Shown here piece by piece: positions 27,809-37,285 of a DNA stretch of 64,000 nt (position 1 is its first letter; each line of letters begins with the position of its first letter). Under the pieces are notes generated by a model, which saw only the letters and a list, made by a program, of their open reading frames with translations, searched no databases and had not been told where the DNA came from. Source of the stretch: Alteromonas macleodii ATCC 27126 (GTDB lineage Bacteria; Pseudomonadota; Gammaproteobacteria; Enterobacterales; Alteromonadaceae); the NCBI RefSeq assembly GCF_000172635.2, contig NC_018632.1, positions 62,001-126,000 on the forward strand. The letters are read 5' to 3'. Position numbers and translations under genes: made by a program.

Positions 27809-29902
27809 ATGAAACTAAGCAGTTTATTTGCACTAACGCCTATCGCGTTTGCTTTGTCGGTAAATGCGCAAACAACTCAAAGCGATACAGTAGAAGTTAA
27901 AGAAGCAGACGTAGAAAAAATTCGTATTGTAGGTGTTCGCCAAAACCGTGTTAGTCGCGGTGCAACTGGCTTAACCATGGAAATCAGTGAAACGCCTCAG
28001 TCTATCAGTATTCTTTCTGAAGACCTTATGCAGTCGTTCGGTGCGTTCAACATTAACGACGCACTAAAGCTAGCACCAGGTATCAACGTAGAAGAGTGGG
28101 AAACTAACCGTACTAACTACACCGCACGTGGTTTTGAAATTAAAAACACCCAAATTGATGGTGTAGGCCTGCCTAACGACTGGGGTATTGTTACCGGTTC
28201 GGTTGAAGCTTACGGCTACGAAGAAATTGAAGTTATTCGTGGTGCGAACGGCCTGCTTACTGGTGTAGGTAACGCGTCAGGCACCATCAACTATGTGCGC
28301 AAGCGTCCTACTAACGAAGAAGGCGGCGAAGTGGGTGCAAGCATTGGCTCTTACAACTTCAAGCGCGTTCAAGGCGATTACTCTATGCTGCTTACAGAAG
28401 ACGGCAGCTGGGCGGCGCGTGTAGTAGGTAGCTTTGAAGATAAAGAGTCTCACCTAGATGGTTTAGAAAACGATCGCGGCTTTGTATACGGCGTTATTGA
28501 CGGTCAGCTAACGGATAACGCAACGATAACCTTCGGTTTGTCATACCAAGATGCTAATACCGACGGCAACACGTGGGGCGGGCTAGTATTCAACTATACC
28601 GACGGTACGCAAGCCGAGTGGGATATTAATGACACCACTACGCAAGAATGGACCAAGTGGGATACTGAAACCACTAACGCCTTTGTTGAGCTAGACTATG
28701 AGTTCGACAACGATTGGCAATTGCTACTTAGCTATAACTTCCGTGGTTACGAAGATGAAAGTAAGCTGTTTTATGCTTACGGTGCCATTGATAAAGAGAC
28801 TGGCCTTGGTTTAGTTGGCTGGCCAGGTCGTTACGATTCTGAAATTGACTCTCACCTGTTAGAAGGCCGTGTATTCGGTGATTTCGAGCTGTTTGGTCGC
28901 AGCCATGAAGTTAACTTTGGTGTAAGTCACGCTACTAGCGACGACGTGTCTTTTGTTCATGCGTTTGACTACGCTACTACTCCTGCATACGGCCCAACAC
29001 CAGCATTCCCTTACGGCTTGGATGCGATTGCTGAGCCAGAGTGGTTAGGTGTGTCTGAGTACTCAAATATTGAGCAAACACTAACGCGTTACTTCGGCTC
29101 TGCTCGATTCAGCGTAACAGACGCAATGCACATCATTGCTGGTTTTAACGCGATCGACTTCGAGCGTACGGGCCAAAACGCAGGCGCGGTTATCGATAAC
29201 TCAGAAAGCGAAGCCAGCCCTTATGTTGGTGCGACTTACGCGGTAACAGAAGATGTTAATGCTTACGTGAGCTACTCTGACGTGTATCAGCCACAAGAAC
29301 AGTATGACGTAAACGGCCAATACCTTGACCCAACTAAAGGTAAGAACTTTGAAGCGGGCTTCAAGGCACAGTGGTTCGACGACAGACTACTAACAACTTT
29401 CGCTTACTTCACCGCTGAACAAGATAACTTGGCAGCATATGCAGGTACTAACCCTGAAACTCTTCAGTACTACTACAAAGGTGTATCAGTAGAGTCTGAC
29501 GGTTTTGAAATTGAGCTAGCGGGTCAGTTAACTGATGATCTACGCATTAACGCGTCTTACACCAACATTGATGTAGAAGACGAGCAAGGTAACGACGCTA
29601 ACCTATGGGCACCACGTGATGTAGTGACGTTCCAACTAGGTTACACCGTACCGCAAGCGCCAGAAATTGAAGTAGGTTTTGGCGGTAGATGGCAGTCTGA
29701 AATTAGCAACGTAGACTACAATGTTAAGCAGGGCGCTTACTTCTTAGGCAACGTTTATGCTTCACATGCGTTTACAGAAGATTTCACCGTTCGCATGAAC
29801 ATCAACAATATCTTCGACAAGAAGTACATTAACAGTCTACATACGGTTGGTTACTACGGTGCGGGGATCAACGCTCAGTTGAGTGCATCATATACGTTCT
29901 AA
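27809..29902 (+). CDS. TonB-dependent siderophore receptor
   Basis: A 697-residue outer-membrane receptor. It has a signal peptide (cleavage after VNAQ), a TonB-box-like EKIRIVGVR, a plug domain (about 55-165: SETPQSISILSEDLM, NYTARGFEIKNTQIDGVGLP, EVIRGANGLLTGVGNASGTINYVRKRP) and a 22-strand barrel. The C-terminal strand is INAQLSASYTF, with an aromatic end. The plug signature is that of FhuE/FpvA-type ferric-siderophore receptors, which take up hydroxamate or mixed siderophores; the actual ligand is unknown. Regulation by iron through Fur is supported by the box upstream. A terminator follows 24 bases after the stop. Confidence 0.92.
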   Translation: MKLSSLFALTPIAFALSVNAQTTQSDTVEVKEADVEKIRIVGVRQNRVSRGATGLTMEISETPQSISILSEDLMQSFGAFNINDALKLAPGINVEEWETNRTNYTARGFEIKNTQIDGVGLPNDWGIVTGSVEAYGYEEIEVIRGANGLLTGVGNASGTINYVRKRPTNEEGGEVGASIGSYNFKRVQGDYSMLLTEDGSWAARVVGSFEDKESHLDGLENDRGFVYGVIDGQLTDNATITFGLSYQDANTDGNTWGGLVFNYTDGTQAEWDINDTTTQEWTKWDTETTNAFVELDYEFDNDWQLLLSYNFRGYEDESKLFYAYGAIDKETGLGLVGWPGRYDSEIDSHLLEGRVFGDFELFGRSHEVNFGVSHATSDDVSFVHAFDYATTPAYGPTPAFPYGLDAIAEPEWLGVSEYSNIEQTLTRYFGSARFSVTDAMHIIAGFNAIDFERTGQNAGAVIDNSESEASPYVGATYAVTEDVNAYVSYSDVYQPQEQYDVNGQYLDPTKGKNFEAGFKAQWFDDRLLTTFAYFTAEQDNLAAYAGTNPETLQYYYKGVSVESDGFEIELAGQLTDDLRINASYTNIDVEDEQGNDANLWAPRDVVTFQLGYTVPQAPEIEVGFGGRWQSEISNVDYNVKQGAYFLGNVYASHAFTEDFTVRMNINNIFDKKYINSLHTVGYYGAGINAQLSASYTF

Positions 29903-29925
29903 TATGAACCAAAACATGAATAATT

Positions 29926-29951
29926 AAAATGCGGCTTAGGCCGCATTTTTT
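29926..29951 (+). terminator. Rho-independent terminator after the siderophore receptor
   Basis: Stem AAAATGCGGC / GCCGCATTTT with a 4-base loop and a T run. The same stem core reappears at 31181-31212. Confidence 0.9.
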
Positions 29952-30069
29952 GTTTGTGATTCATCACTAATGGAACAGTTTGCTTAGACTCTTAATTTAA
30001 ATTTTTATTAATTGATTAAAATTAGACCAGTTGCTATTGTTTTAAAACGTTCAGAAGATGGAGTTTCAA

Positions 30070-30600
30070 ATGAATAAACACTTAAACAAAGTGTTCCCAA
30101 ATGCCGTTAAGTTGTCAGTACTAACGTTAGGTGTTTTTCTTGGCGGCCACCTCGCCGCACATACCGATAAACAAAACTACGAAACAATCGACGTAGTGGG
30201 TGAGAAAACTTCTCCCCAACTGAAGCGTGCATTCGACAAGCAGCGTTTCGAGTTCCTAGAGTTGTATAACAGCATTAATGAGGTCGCAAAGTTCGACGTA
30301 ATCTGTAAATACCACAAGCCAATTGGAAGCCAAATTGCCCGTAAAAATTGCGAACCGCGCTATGTGAAAGACTTTCGTTCAATGATGATGCAAGTCTCGT
30401 CGACTAAACCGGGAATCGATTTTAACCGCTTACCCAGTGATGATCATATTCGCTTTCTTACTAACGACACGAGAGAAGAGGCATTCGAGCACGTAGCAGC
30501 GTTGATTGCCACACATCCAGAACTATTTGATAGCTTTACTAAACTAGACGCTATTCACCAGCGCATTGAGCAGCGTAAAGAAGAAGTTTACGAAGATTAA
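30070..30600 (+). CDS. Secreted protein of unknown function, first of a tandem pair
   Basis: A 176-residue exported protein (hydrophobic signal, AHT region) that I cannot assign. The mature N-terminus reads YETIDVVGEKT, a TonB-box-like pattern. The body is helical, with two cysteines (VICKYH and KNCEPRY) that may form a disulfide. It is about half identical to its downstream neighbour: RFEFLELYNSINEVAKFD versus RFAFLELYNEINNVAKFD, and HVAALIATHPEL in both. The start is set by a TGGAG ribosome site 7 bases before the ATG at 30070; an ATG at 30058 lies on top of that site. It follows the receptor's terminator. Confidence 0.75.
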   Translation: MNKHLNKVFPNAVKLSVLTLGVFLGGHLAAHTDKQNYETIDVVGEKTSPQLKRAFDKQRFEFLELYNSINEVAKFDVICKYHKPIGSQIARKNCEPRYVKDFRSMMMQVSSTKPGIDFNRLPSDDHIRFLTNDTREEAFEHVAALIATHPELFDSFTKLDAIHQRIEQRKEEVYED

Positions 30601-30624
30601 TTCATGACAATCACAGGAATTAAG

Positions 30625-31152
30625 ATGAACCGTATTCTTAAAAAACATTTCGCACTAAGCGCTGCTTTAGCGCTTTTTTCGCTAACCAGTGGCCACGCAA
30701 TGGCCCAGTTAGATAAGCAGAAAGTTGAGCGAATCGATGTTGTGGGGCAGAAAACAACGCCTCAACTCGTAACAGCTTTTGAGCAAGAGCGCTTTGCTTT
30801 TTTGGAGCTCTACAACGAAATTAACAACGTAGCTAAGTTTGACATGATATGTCATCGCAGTAAGCCCACCGGCAGCCAAATTGTGCGTAAGCATTGCGAG
30901 CCTAGGTACTTGAAGTCTTACAGGTCCATGATGATACAAAAAGCCAGCAACACGTCGACTAGCGATAATACGTACATCAACTTTGGTCTATTACCTCATG
31001 ATGACGACATTAAATTTCTTACCAAAAATACTCGTGAAGAAAATCACGACCATGTTGCAGCATTAATCGCAACACACCCAGAGTTATGGGAAAGCTTCAA
31101 AAAGCTTGATGCTATTCACCGTAAAATAAAGCAACGGGAAGAAGGCAACTAG
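30625..31152 (+). CDS. Secreted protein of unknown function, second of a tandem pair
   Basis: A 175-residue paralogue of the gene just upstream. It has a signal peptide (ALAALFSLTSGHAMAQ, cleaved after AMA) and the mature start LDKQKVERIDVVGQKT, followed by the same helical body with conserved cysteines (MICHRS, KHCEPRY) and HVAALIATHPELWESFKKLDAIH. AGGA lies 8 bases before the ATG at 30625; an ATG at 30604 in the same frame is less likely. The two genes are 24 bases apart and end at a shared terminator, so they form one operon produced by tandem duplication. Confidence 0.75.
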   Translation: MNRILKKHFALSAALALFSLTSGHAMAQLDKQKVERIDVVGQKTTPQLVTAFEQERFAFLELYNEINNVAKFDMICHRSKPTGSQIVRKHCEPRYLKSYRSMMIQKASNTSTSDNTYINFGLLPHDDDIKFLTKNTREENHDHVAALIATHPELWESFKKLDAIHRKIKQREEGN

Positions 31153-31180
31153 CGCTGTCCAGTTCAGCTGTTTAACCTAT

Positions 31181-31212
31181 AAAAAATGCGGCTTAATGAA
31201 GCCGCATTTTTT
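31181..31212 (+). terminator. Rho-independent terminator after the paralogue pair
   Basis: A perfect 14-bp stem, AAAAAATGCGGCTT / AAGCCGCATTTTTT, with loop AATG. The A run on the left arm lets it also serve the convergent acyl-CoA dehydrogenase gene. Confidence 0.92.
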
Positions 31213-31225
31213 GTATCAATTATGA

Positions 31226-32446
31226 CTACTGATATTTCTTAAGCTCTAGTCGTGACACCATGCCTTTATGCACTTCGTCAGGGCCATCAGCTAACCGAAG
31301 GGCTCTTGCACCAGCGGCAAATCGCGCCAGTGGGAAGTCGCTACACATACCCGCACCGCCGTGAATTTGTAGTGCCATATCCACCACGCTTTGTAGCATA
31401 TTCGGCACCACCACTTTAATGGCTGAGATTTCGGTCATAGCGTGCTTTACGCCTAAGTTGTCAATTTTCCAAGCGGCGTGGAGCGTGAGCAAACGCGCTT
31501 GCTCAATAGCCATGCGAGCATCGGCTACGCGTTCTAAGTTGCCACCTAAGCGTATGATTGGTTTACCAAACGCAACCCGTTCGTGACCGCGTTTAAGTGC
31601 AAGCTCTAGCGCTTTTTCTGCCATGCCGATAGCGCGCATGCAGTGGTGAATACGGCCTGGGCCCAAACGCCCTTGTGCAATAGCAAAGCCTTTGCCTAAA
31701 CCCATAATTAGGTTGTCTTTGCTCACGCGCACATTATCGAAATGCATCTCCCCGTGGCCGTAAGGCGCATCGTAATCGCCGTAGGCATCTAGCATGCGCT
31801 TAATGGTAATTCCAGGCGTATCAAGCGGCACTACGACCATACTGTGGCGACTGTGCTTGTCGTTATCGGGGTTAGATAAGCCCATGAATATGGTTATAGC
31901 AGCATTAGGATGGCCTAACCCTGTCGACCACCACTTTTTACCGTTAATGACTACGTCATCGCCATCTTCAATAATGGTTGCGGCCATATTGGTGGCGTCA
32001 GACGAAGCAACATCAGGCTCTGTCATACCAAACACTGAGCGTATTTCACCTGCTAGCAATGGTTTAAGCCATTTCTCTTTTTGGGCGTCGCTGCCGAAGT
32101 GATACAGCACTTCCATATTGCCGGTATCAGGCGCATTACAGTTAAAAATCTCTGGTGCAAAGAGGTATTTTCCCATGCGCTCTGCCATAGGTGCATATTC
32201 AAGTGTGGTAAGGCCTTGGCCTAGCTCGGCATCGGGCAAAAACAGGTTGGCTAACCCTGCTTCACGCGCTTTAGCTTTAAGCGCTTCAGTACCAGGGTGC
32301 AGCTTCCAGCTTTTCCAGTCGCCGTGATTATTCTCTTTGTGGTGAAAGTCGTAAACTTCATCTTCAATTGGCGCTATATGCTCGGCTATAAAATTATCGA
32401 GCTTCTCTAGTAAGGCTTTGGTTTTGTCGTTATGTGAAAAATCCAT
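31226..32446 (-). CDS. Acyl-CoA dehydrogenase (ACAD10/11-like)
   Basis: A 406-residue FAD-dependent acyl-CoA dehydrogenase that would introduce the alpha-beta double bond in a CoA thioester. It has FGMTEPDVASSDATNM, GKKWWSTGLGHPNA, the RLGPGRIHHCMRAIG helix, QIHGGAGMCSDFPLAR and a C-terminal GPDEVHKGMV with the Glu usually acting as base. The long N-terminal helix and QGLTTLEYAPMAERMG are typical of the ACAD10/11-type branch. The frame is open to 32530, but the ATG at 32446 has AAGGTG 6 bases upstream and the added residues look non-coding. Divergent from the LysR gene, which may control it. Confidence 0.92.
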   Translation of the reverse strand: MDFSHNDKTKALLEKLDNFIAEHIAPIEDEVYDFHHKENNHGDWKSWKLHPGTEALKAKAREAGLANLFLPDAELGQGLTTLEYAPMAERMGKYLFAPEIFNCNAPDTGNMEVLYHFGSDAQKEKWLKPLLAGEIRSVFGMTEPDVASSDATNMAATIIEDGDDVVINGKKWWSTGLGHPNAAITIFMGLSNPDNDKHSRHSMVVVPLDTPGITIKRMLDAYGDYDAPYGHGEMHFDNVRVSKDNLIMGLGKGFAIAQGRLGPGRIHHCMRAIGMAEKALELALKRGHERVAFGKPIIRLGGNLERVADARMAIEQARLLTLHAAWKIDNLGVKHAMTEISAIKVVVPNMLQSVVDMALQIHGGAGMCSDFPLARFAAGARALRLADGPDEVHKGMVSRLELKKYQ

Positions 32447-32647
32447 AGGGCACCTTTTTACATTCGTTGAAATTGTACTAATTAAATATAGAGAGTATTT
32501 GCTTCGCATCTCGCACTTGGGTCGCCGCAAGTTAAAATGTAGGGGCTGTCTCTAAAGCGTGCGATAACTGTTCGTTAAACGCATAGTAGAGAAAGTTGTT
32601 AAGTGAATGAAATGAAATATAATCCTTAAATGGTGTGAATCTCATTC

Positions 32648-33583
32648 ATGGTGTTGACAATGTTTGAAAATAGACAATTCGAGAAGTTGGATCTAAACCT
32701 GCTAAAGGTTTTTGAAGCGCTTTGGCAGCATAGGAATATGACCCGCGTAGCTGAAGCGCTTCACATTACGCCATCGGCCGTTAGCCATGCCATGCGCAGG
32801 TTTAGGCATATTTTGGGCGACCCACTTTTTGTTAAAGAAAAACAAAGCATGTTGCCTACTGCGGCCTGCGAACGGTTAGCGCCCGCTATTCTAAAAGCCT
32901 TAAGCGATATTCGAAAAGCATTGGGGGAGTTTGCCGACTTCGACCCGTTACACAGCCATCAGCGCTTTGTTATTGCCATGCAAGAGTCTCTTGAATTAGG
33001 CGTTTTACCTGTCCTGCTTTCAACCCTTGAAAAACAAGCACCTAATGTCGAAATAGTAAGCACTCGCTTACATCGAGATACAATGCTGGCAGACTTAACA
33101 AATCGAAACCTCCACCTTGTTATTGATATTGGTCGCGCTGTTGCTGCGCCCATCTCTCACTCACTATTGCGCCGCGACACCTACAAGGTGCTTATGAATA
33201 AGCAAAACCCGTTGGCACAAAATATAGATAAGAAGAAGTATGTGGCGGCACGCCATATAACGGTGTCGAATCGAGCAAAAGGGGCGTCGGTAGAAGAAAT
33301 TGCGCTGCAGCAACTAGGTATAAGCCGTCCTTCATTATGGCGTTGCCAAAACTATCGCGCCGCGGCAGATGTGGTGGCTAGCACTAACGCTTTGTTAACT
33401 TTGCCAGGCTCTGTGGCCGATGCGGTAAGCGATGATAACCTGATTAGCACCAAATTGCCGTATCAGCTACCCGCGTTGGAAACACACCTTTACTGGCATA
33501 GCCAGCAGGAAGGTGAGCCCGGGCTAATGTGGTTACGCAATTTAATGCTACACTTGTTCGCTGAATCTGGTCTTACAAGATAG
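32648..33583 (+). CDS. LysR-family transcriptional regulator
   Basis: A 311-residue regulator. The winged helix-turn-helix (about residues 14-73: LDLNLLKVFEALWQHRNMTRVAEALHI and TPSAVSHAMRRFRHILGDPLF) is canonical, followed by a LysR substrate-binding domain. ATG at 32648 is used; ATG at 32660 is possible. It is transcribed divergently from the acyl-CoA dehydrogenase (201-base gap) and followed by an MBL-fold hydrolase, so both neighbours are candidate targets. The effector is unknown. Confidence 0.9.
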   Translation: MVLTMFENRQFEKLDLNLLKVFEALWQHRNMTRVAEALHITPSAVSHAMRRFRHILGDPLFVKEKQSMLPTAACERLAPAILKALSDIRKALGEFADFDPLHSHQRFVIAMQESLELGVLPVLLSTLEKQAPNVEIVSTRLHRDTMLADLTNRNLHLVIDIGRAVAAPISHSLLRRDTYKVLMNKQNPLAQNIDKKKYVAARHITVSNRAKGASVEEIALQQLGISRPSLWRCQNYRAAADVVASTNALLTLPGSVADAVSDDNLISTKLPYQLPALETHLYWHSQQEGEPGLMWLRNLMLHLFAESGLTR

Positions 33584-33711
33584 GTTCTGATAGGATTCAG
33601 CGCTATAGGCATTATCACGCAGCCCACACTTTGCCAGCGATTAGCGGGGTTTAGTGCTAGCGTGCATGAGTTATGTCAGATAGCACGTGTTCTGGTGAAA
33701 AGGAAGCAGTA

Positions 33712-34473
33712 ATGAATATTCACACACTTGCAGGCTACATACAGCATATTTATCTTGTTGAAGACAGCAAGGGGTTGCTATTGCTTGATGGCTGTAGCCG
33801 CGCCGATGTAGACAACGTGTGTCGATACATTACGCAAACCTTAGGTCGTCCGTTAAGTGACTTAAAGCTGATTGTGGTTACACATATGCATCCAGATCAC
33901 GCCGGAGGCGCCATTAAACTGCGTGAACGTACTGGTGCGCAGGTGGCATCTCACCCCAAAGCCATTAATTGGTATGCTGGGTTTGCTGGGCGTACTGCTC
34001 ACGGCATAGATTTGTTGCTAACCTGGTGGGTGGCCAATCGTATTGGCAAGCCAAGAATGCCCATTTGGTACAACCCAATACTAGCGCCAGACATGACGCT
34101 TGCCGACAATCAGTTACTGCCCGGTTTTCCTGACTGGCAGGTTATGTACACGCCGGGTCATACCGACCACGATTTAACGCTTAAGCACATTCCCACGCAG
34201 CAGGCTTACATTGCCGATGTATTGGTACAGGTGAAAGGTGAACTAGTACCGCCATATCCGTTATGTCACCCAAACCAATATCGCGAAAGCTTAAAGAAGC
34301 TGGCCCAGTCACATATTGATACATTCTTTTGTGCTCACGTTCCGCCCACCAAAAAGTCGGATATCGATTTTGAACACGTTATTGAAAACGCGCCGCGCAA
34401 ACCTAAGAATCACTGGCACTCCAGTAAAAATCGCATAAAGAAAAAGCTATTCAATAAGACTCGCGAGCATTAG
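33712..34473 (+). CDS. Metallo-beta-lactamase-fold hydrolase
   Basis: A 253-residue MBL-fold protein with the zinc-binding THMHPDHAGG motif, a second ligand site TPGHTDHDLT, the bridging Asp in IADVLVQ and a late His (CAHVPP), so a binuclear metal site looks complete. The C-terminus is strongly basic (NRIKKKLFNK). The substrate is unknown; related enzymes hydrolyse thioesters, glutathione adducts or lactones. The ATG at 33712 has AAGGAAG just upstream, which decides against the earlier in-frame ATG at 33673. It lies behind the LysR gene in the same direction. Confidence 0.85.
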   Translation: MNIHTLAGYIQHIYLVEDSKGLLLLDGCSRADVDNVCRYITQTLGRPLSDLKLIVVTHMHPDHAGGAIKLRERTGAQVASHPKAINWYAGFAGRTAHGIDLLLTWWVANRIGKPRMPIWYNPILAPDMTLADNQLLPGFPDWQVMYTPGHTDHDLTLKHIPTQQAYIADVLVQVKGELVPPYPLCHPNQYRESLKKLAQSHIDTFFCAHVPPTKKSDIDFEHVIENAPRKPKNHWHSSKNRIKKKLFNKTREH

Positions 34474-34686
34474 TTTATTAGCCGTCGTTAGCGTTATTTA
34501 TTTTACGCAGCGTCGTGTTTAGCTGGCACTGCCCTTGCTTTTCCCCCTTAATAACCACATTAATCCTATAGGCATATCTATAATAACGAGAGGGCAATAA
34601 TGTATCGGCCGCACTCTCTGGATATTATTTTTAAAGGTTTAGGTTTAAGGGAATAGGAACTGCAAAGGCAGAATACAAACAAAATA

Positions 34687-36072
34687 ATGCAAAAAAATAT
34701 CGCTACGCTTTTTGACAAAACTCGGGCAATGGCGTCGCTAACTGGCGACAAACTTAGCAGTGTGTTTAACAAAGAAACTCACAGATTCACCATTACCGGG
34801 CTAAGTCGAAGCGGTAAATCTATGCTGTTCACCAGCCTTATCACTATGCTGAAAAGCCGTAGTGAAGAGGGCTATGCGTGTTTGCCTTTGCTACGTTATT
34901 TGCCGCCATCCCAAGTGCTTGATATGCGCATAGAGCCCATTGAAGGCTACAAACCGTTCCCGCATATACAGAACATTGCTGATCTTGAAAACGGCCAATG
35001 GCCTAAAGCCACCGAAGAAGCATTCGGTTTTAAGCTGGTGGTGCGTTTAAAAGAAACCGCCTCATTGAAGCGTCATGTACTGCCTCATAGCGATGTGGTG
35101 TTTGAGTTTATCGATTACCCTGGAGAATGGGTGACCGACATTCCCATGCTAAGTAAAACCTATGCTCATTGGTCAGACTCTGCGTGGGCTCAGCTTAGCA
35201 GTGGGCCGCAGCAGTATTTTGCCAACCAGTGGAAAGCGTTTGTTAATCAGTTTGATTTTGAGCAAGAGCCAACCGAACAACGTATTCAGCTGCTGGTTAA
35301 TGCCTATCGCGATTATTTAGTAGACGCGAAGGCCAACGGCATATCTCTTCTTCAACCGGGCAGTTTTTTATTGGAATCGAGCGACTTCGATTGGCAGGCC
35401 TTTGGTTTTACGCCGCTTCCGTCTAGCATCACCAGCGATGTATCACATCCTTGGTTTAAAATATTCGACAAGCACTTTGCTAAATTCCAAAGTGGGTGGT
35501 TAACGCCGCTGAAGCAGTCCATTTTCAAAGAAACCGACAAGCAAATTATTCTTGTCGATTTGTTTGAAGGGCTTAACCACAGCAGACAGCATTTGTATCA
35601 GTTAAAGGAAACTCTTAGTCATCTGGCCGACACCTTTGTGTACGGGCAAAGCACGTGGTTTTCACGCAATGTGCTGAAAAAAGAACAAATAGGCAGAGTG
35701 GCGTTTGTGGCCACTAAGTCTGATTTAGTGCCTGTAAGTCAGCGCGCTAACTTACTTAATTTACTTACCCAGATAACCGAAGGCGCGAGAGCACGGTTTG
35801 ACGGTAAACCCATACAATTCGAGCATTTTTTAGTGTCTAGCATGCAAGTAACCGACGAAGGTAGTAATGATGATGCTATTCGTTATAAAGACACTGATGG
35901 CCGCTATGTAGAGTCTACGTTCGAACCTATTCCCAGCACTCTGAAAGAGATGGAAGAGGGTAGCCACTTTCCAGTACCTGATGTGAGTGTACCTAGCGAT
36001 TTTAAGGCGCGTATTTTAGCGGGTAAGGGCGTAGATAGATTGCTTCAGTTTTTACTGGGCAAAGGAGAGTAA
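34687..36072 (+). CDS. ycjX: YcjX-family P-loop GTPase-like protein
   Basis: A 461-residue protein of the YcjX/DUF463 family. It has a Walker A motif GLSRSGKS near residue 42 and VFEFIDYPGEW as the Walker B-like/DxxG region, with a NKxD-like site TKSD. YcjX and its partner YcjF belong to the phage-shock regulon in E. coli and are thought to act in membrane stress, but their reaction is not known. The next gene is the YcjF homologue, 2 bases downstream, reproducing the E. coli pair. No pspABC genes lie in the window. The SD is weak. Confidence 0.9.
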   Translation: MQKNIATLFDKTRAMASLTGDKLSSVFNKETHRFTITGLSRSGKSMLFTSLITMLKSRSEEGYACLPLLRYLPPSQVLDMRIEPIEGYKPFPHIQNIADLENGQWPKATEEAFGFKLVVRLKETASLKRHVLPHSDVVFEFIDYPGEWVTDIPMLSKTYAHWSDSAWAQLSSGPQQYFANQWKAFVNQFDFEQEPTEQRIQLLVNAYRDYLVDAKANGISLLQPGSFLLESSDFDWQAFGFTPLPSSITSDVSHPWFKIFDKHFAKFQSGWLTPLKQSIFKETDKQIILVDLFEGLNHSRQHLYQLKETLSHLADTFVYGQSTWFSRNVLKKEQIGRVAFVATKSDLVPVSQRANLLNLLTQITEGARARFDGKPIQFEHFLVSSMQVTDEGSNDDAIRYKDTDGRYVESTFEPIPSTLKEMEEGSHFPVPDVSVPSDFKARILAGKGVDRLLQFLLGKGE

Positions 36073-36074
36073 GA

Positions 36075-37187
36075 ATGAGCGATAAACCTTATACATTTGA
36101 CGAAAGCCCAGAAGAAACAAGCCAGTCTACGCTTAGAAGCGATGCAATTTACGGCGGTGTCGGTGAGGAAGAGCAGCATAATGCGGTGACTGGTTATGGT
36201 AAACCTAATAATGACCATGAAAGGGATGCGGTAACAAAACCGCAGTACAAAACCAAAGTTAAAACACAAACCTTAGACATAGCGCAGCCTGAAACCAAAC
36301 TTCCGCAACAAGTTACTGAGGATGTATGGGAAGTGGATACAAAAAAAGGTGGCCTGTCGTTAGGTGCGGCAACATTAGGGTTTGGCGTGGTTTCATTAAT
36401 TGGGTTTTTCGTATTTGAAGCTTATACCACCCTTGCGGCAAACGTTTCCGAGCACCCCATCGGTACAGGTGTACTAGGCGCGCTATTAGTTGCGTTTGTT
36501 AGCTGCTTTAGCTTTTTGAGTTTTAAAGAGTGGAGAGGCTACAAGCAAGTAAATACGGCGATGGAAGATGCAAGCGTTATCCGAGATTTGCTGGCTAGTA
36601 ATGGGACAGAGCCTTCAGCGCAGAAAGAGAGTTCAGCGAAACAAAATCCATCAGCGGGAATAGAAGCATCGCCACAGAAAATTGATCGCGTGCTAAGCCA
36701 GCACGGCAAACGCTTTTCGCGAGGGTCTTACGCGGCGCATTGTTTCGACCGTTATAAGCAGCAGCTTCAAGACGATATGTCAGGCCCAGAACGATTAGGC
36801 CTGTACGAAGACACGGTACTAAAACCTGTTCAGGAAAAGGCGCACAAGGTGCTGAATAAAGAGTCGGTGACCGCCGGAAGCCTTGCTTTTATAAGCCCCA
36901 ATAATCTTATTCAAACTTTTGCTGTGGTATGGATTAGCTTTCGTACCATTCGTCGAATGGCCCGCGTGTATGGGCTAAGGCCAAGTACAGCAGGCAACTG
37001 GAAGTTGCTTAAAGTGTTGGCGCAAAACATTGCGGCGCAAGGCGTGTTTGACTTAGCTACCGACGAAGTTGCCAATCAAATTGGTGGCAGCTTGTCGGCG
37101 AAGTTTATGGAAAATTCTGCTGAAGCGATTGCTGCAGGTGCGCTCAACGCCCGTTTAGGGCGAGCGTTGATCAAGTTACTTAAATAG
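36075..37187 (+). CDS. ycjF: YcjF-family membrane protein (DUF697)
   Basis: A 370-residue inner-membrane protein. A charged N-terminal region of about 85 residues is followed by two TM helices (LGAATLGFGVVSLIGFFVF and GTGVLGALLVAFVSCFSFL). A cytoplasmic part follows, with the DUF697 domain at the C-terminus (ESVTAGSLAFISPNNLIQTFAVVWISFR and ATDEVANQIGG). A good GGAG site precedes the ATG. It is the expected partner of the YcjX protein and is clearly co-transcribed with it. Confidence 0.88.
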   Translation: MSDKPYTFDESPEETSQSTLRSDAIYGGVGEEEQHNAVTGYGKPNNDHERDAVTKPQYKTKVKTQTLDIAQPETKLPQQVTEDVWEVDTKKGGLSLGAATLGFGVVSLIGFFVFEAYTTLAANVSEHPIGTGVLGALLVAFVSCFSFLSFKEWRGYKQVNTAMEDASVIRDLLASNGTEPSAQKESSAKQNPSAGIEASPQKIDRVLSQHGKRFSRGSYAAHCFDRYKQQLQDDMSGPERLGLYEDTVLKPVQEKAHKVLNKESVTAGSLAFISPNNLIQTFAVVWISFRTIRRMARVYGLRPSTAGNWKLLKVLAQNIAAQGVFDLATDEVANQIGGSLSAKFMENSAEAIAAGALNARLGRALIKLLK

Positions 37188-37205
37188 CGCGTCTTGCCTG
37201 CTTGT

Positions 37206-37235
37206 TAGGCTGCGCTAGTGATTTTGCGCAGCCTA
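37206..37235 (+). terminator. Hairpin between convergent ycjF and thrE-type genes
   Basis: TAGGCTGCGC pairs perfectly with GCGCAGCCTA over a 10-base AT-rich loop, 19 bases after the ycjF stop. No T tract follows, so it may be a Rho-type or structural 3' end. Confidence 0.5.
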
Positions 37236-37285
37236 GTGGCACCAGCCGCGCTCTAGCACGAAACTCTTAGGTTACTGTATCAACG

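Noticed and set aside
22776..31212. CRISPR array or phage genes in the accessory stretch
   Set aside because: No regularly spaced repeats, cas genes, integrase, capsid or portal sequences are visible.
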